Part shown: positions 63,993-64,000 of the stretch, piece by piece
Layout: each line of letters starts with the position of its first letter
How positions within the stretch are numbered: position 1 is the first letter of the stretch
From: Neisseriaceae bacterium
Lineage (GTDB): Bacteria; Pseudomonadota; Gammaproteobacteria; Burkholderiales; Chromobacteriaceae
Direction: 5' to 3'
Assembly: GCA_027489245.1 (NCBI GenBank)
Contig: JAIYAC010000025.1
Coordinates: 62,001-126,000, forward strand
DNA length: 64,000 nucleotides
Notes under the pieces: generated by a model
What the model was told of the DNA's origin: nothing
The model's database searches: none
Seen by the model: the letters and a program-made list of their open reading frames with translations, nothing else
Position numbers and translations under genes: made by a program

Positions 63993-64000
63993 ACCGGTAG

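Overview
This 64 kb window is a GC-rich bacterial chromosome segment, almost certainly from a betaproteobacterium. The gene content (xseB-ispA-dxs, a LiuR-controlled acyl-CoA gene set, hpnCDE, FolE2, a lolCD locus with one permease) and the style of the short interspersed motif suggest the order Neisseriales, perhaps a Chromobacteriaceae-type genus such as Vogesella or Chromobacterium. The genus is a guess from memory. Most of the window is ordinary core genome with strong CTG/GCC codon bias. The clear exceptions are an AT-rich two-gene insert at 23.1-24.4 kb and the repeat cluster that follows it to about 26.0 kb.

Layout. 0-8.5 kb: branched-chain amino acid transporter genes with an acyl-CoA synthetase, 3-hydroxybutyryl-CoA dehydrogenase, a MerR-type regulator (LiuR-like), thiolase and acyl-CoA dehydrogenase. 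Three matching palindromes lie in front of these genes, so this looks like a local acyl-CoA catabolic regulon. 8.6-20 kb: dsbD, an alpha/beta hydrolase, folE2 with a Zur-box-like palindrome, a DUF4010 membrane protein, the isoprenoid operon xseB-ispA-dxs, terC, an SDR and a REC-REC-GGDEF protein. 20-26 kb: valS, the AT-rich gene pair, and a repeat cluster with no credible genes. 26-34 kb: a solute-binding protein, tRNA-Ala and tRNA-Glu, hpnCDE (squalene synthesis), a SDR with an altered active site, a lipoprotein, radA, and an ECF sigma factor with a zinc-finger partner. 34-40.6 kb: a Fur-box-preceded DUF2325 protein, an OMF-EmrA-EmrB efflux operon with its divergent TetR repressor, and an EF-hand-like protein. 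40.8-49 kb: UbiB-family protein, NlpC/P60 protein, lolCD, MscS, a FixJ-like regulator, nudB and a response regulator. 49-64 kb: a 1428-residue hybrid kinase, a methyltransferase, an EEP-family hydrolase, a PepSY-macAB-OMF operon, and a DUF3857-DUF2271-DUF4198 group with a Fur-like box in front.

The most unusual signal is not a gene. A 10-13 bp word, consensus AAGGTTGGCCGCA, occurs about fifty times (core GTTGGCCGCA, hand count), about equally on both strands. It is placed as inverted pairs in terminator-like positions and is also embedded in coding regions, where it forces the otherwise rare Leu codon TTG. This is how DNA uptake sequences behave in Neisseriaceae and Pasteurellaceae, but the word is not one of the DUS dialects I know. 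I regard it as a candidate undescribed uptake-sequence dialect.

Limits: all family assignments come from reading the sequence, without database searches. Operators and promoters are pattern matches, and translation starts were chosen by Shine-Dalgarno spacing, overlaps and family N-termini.
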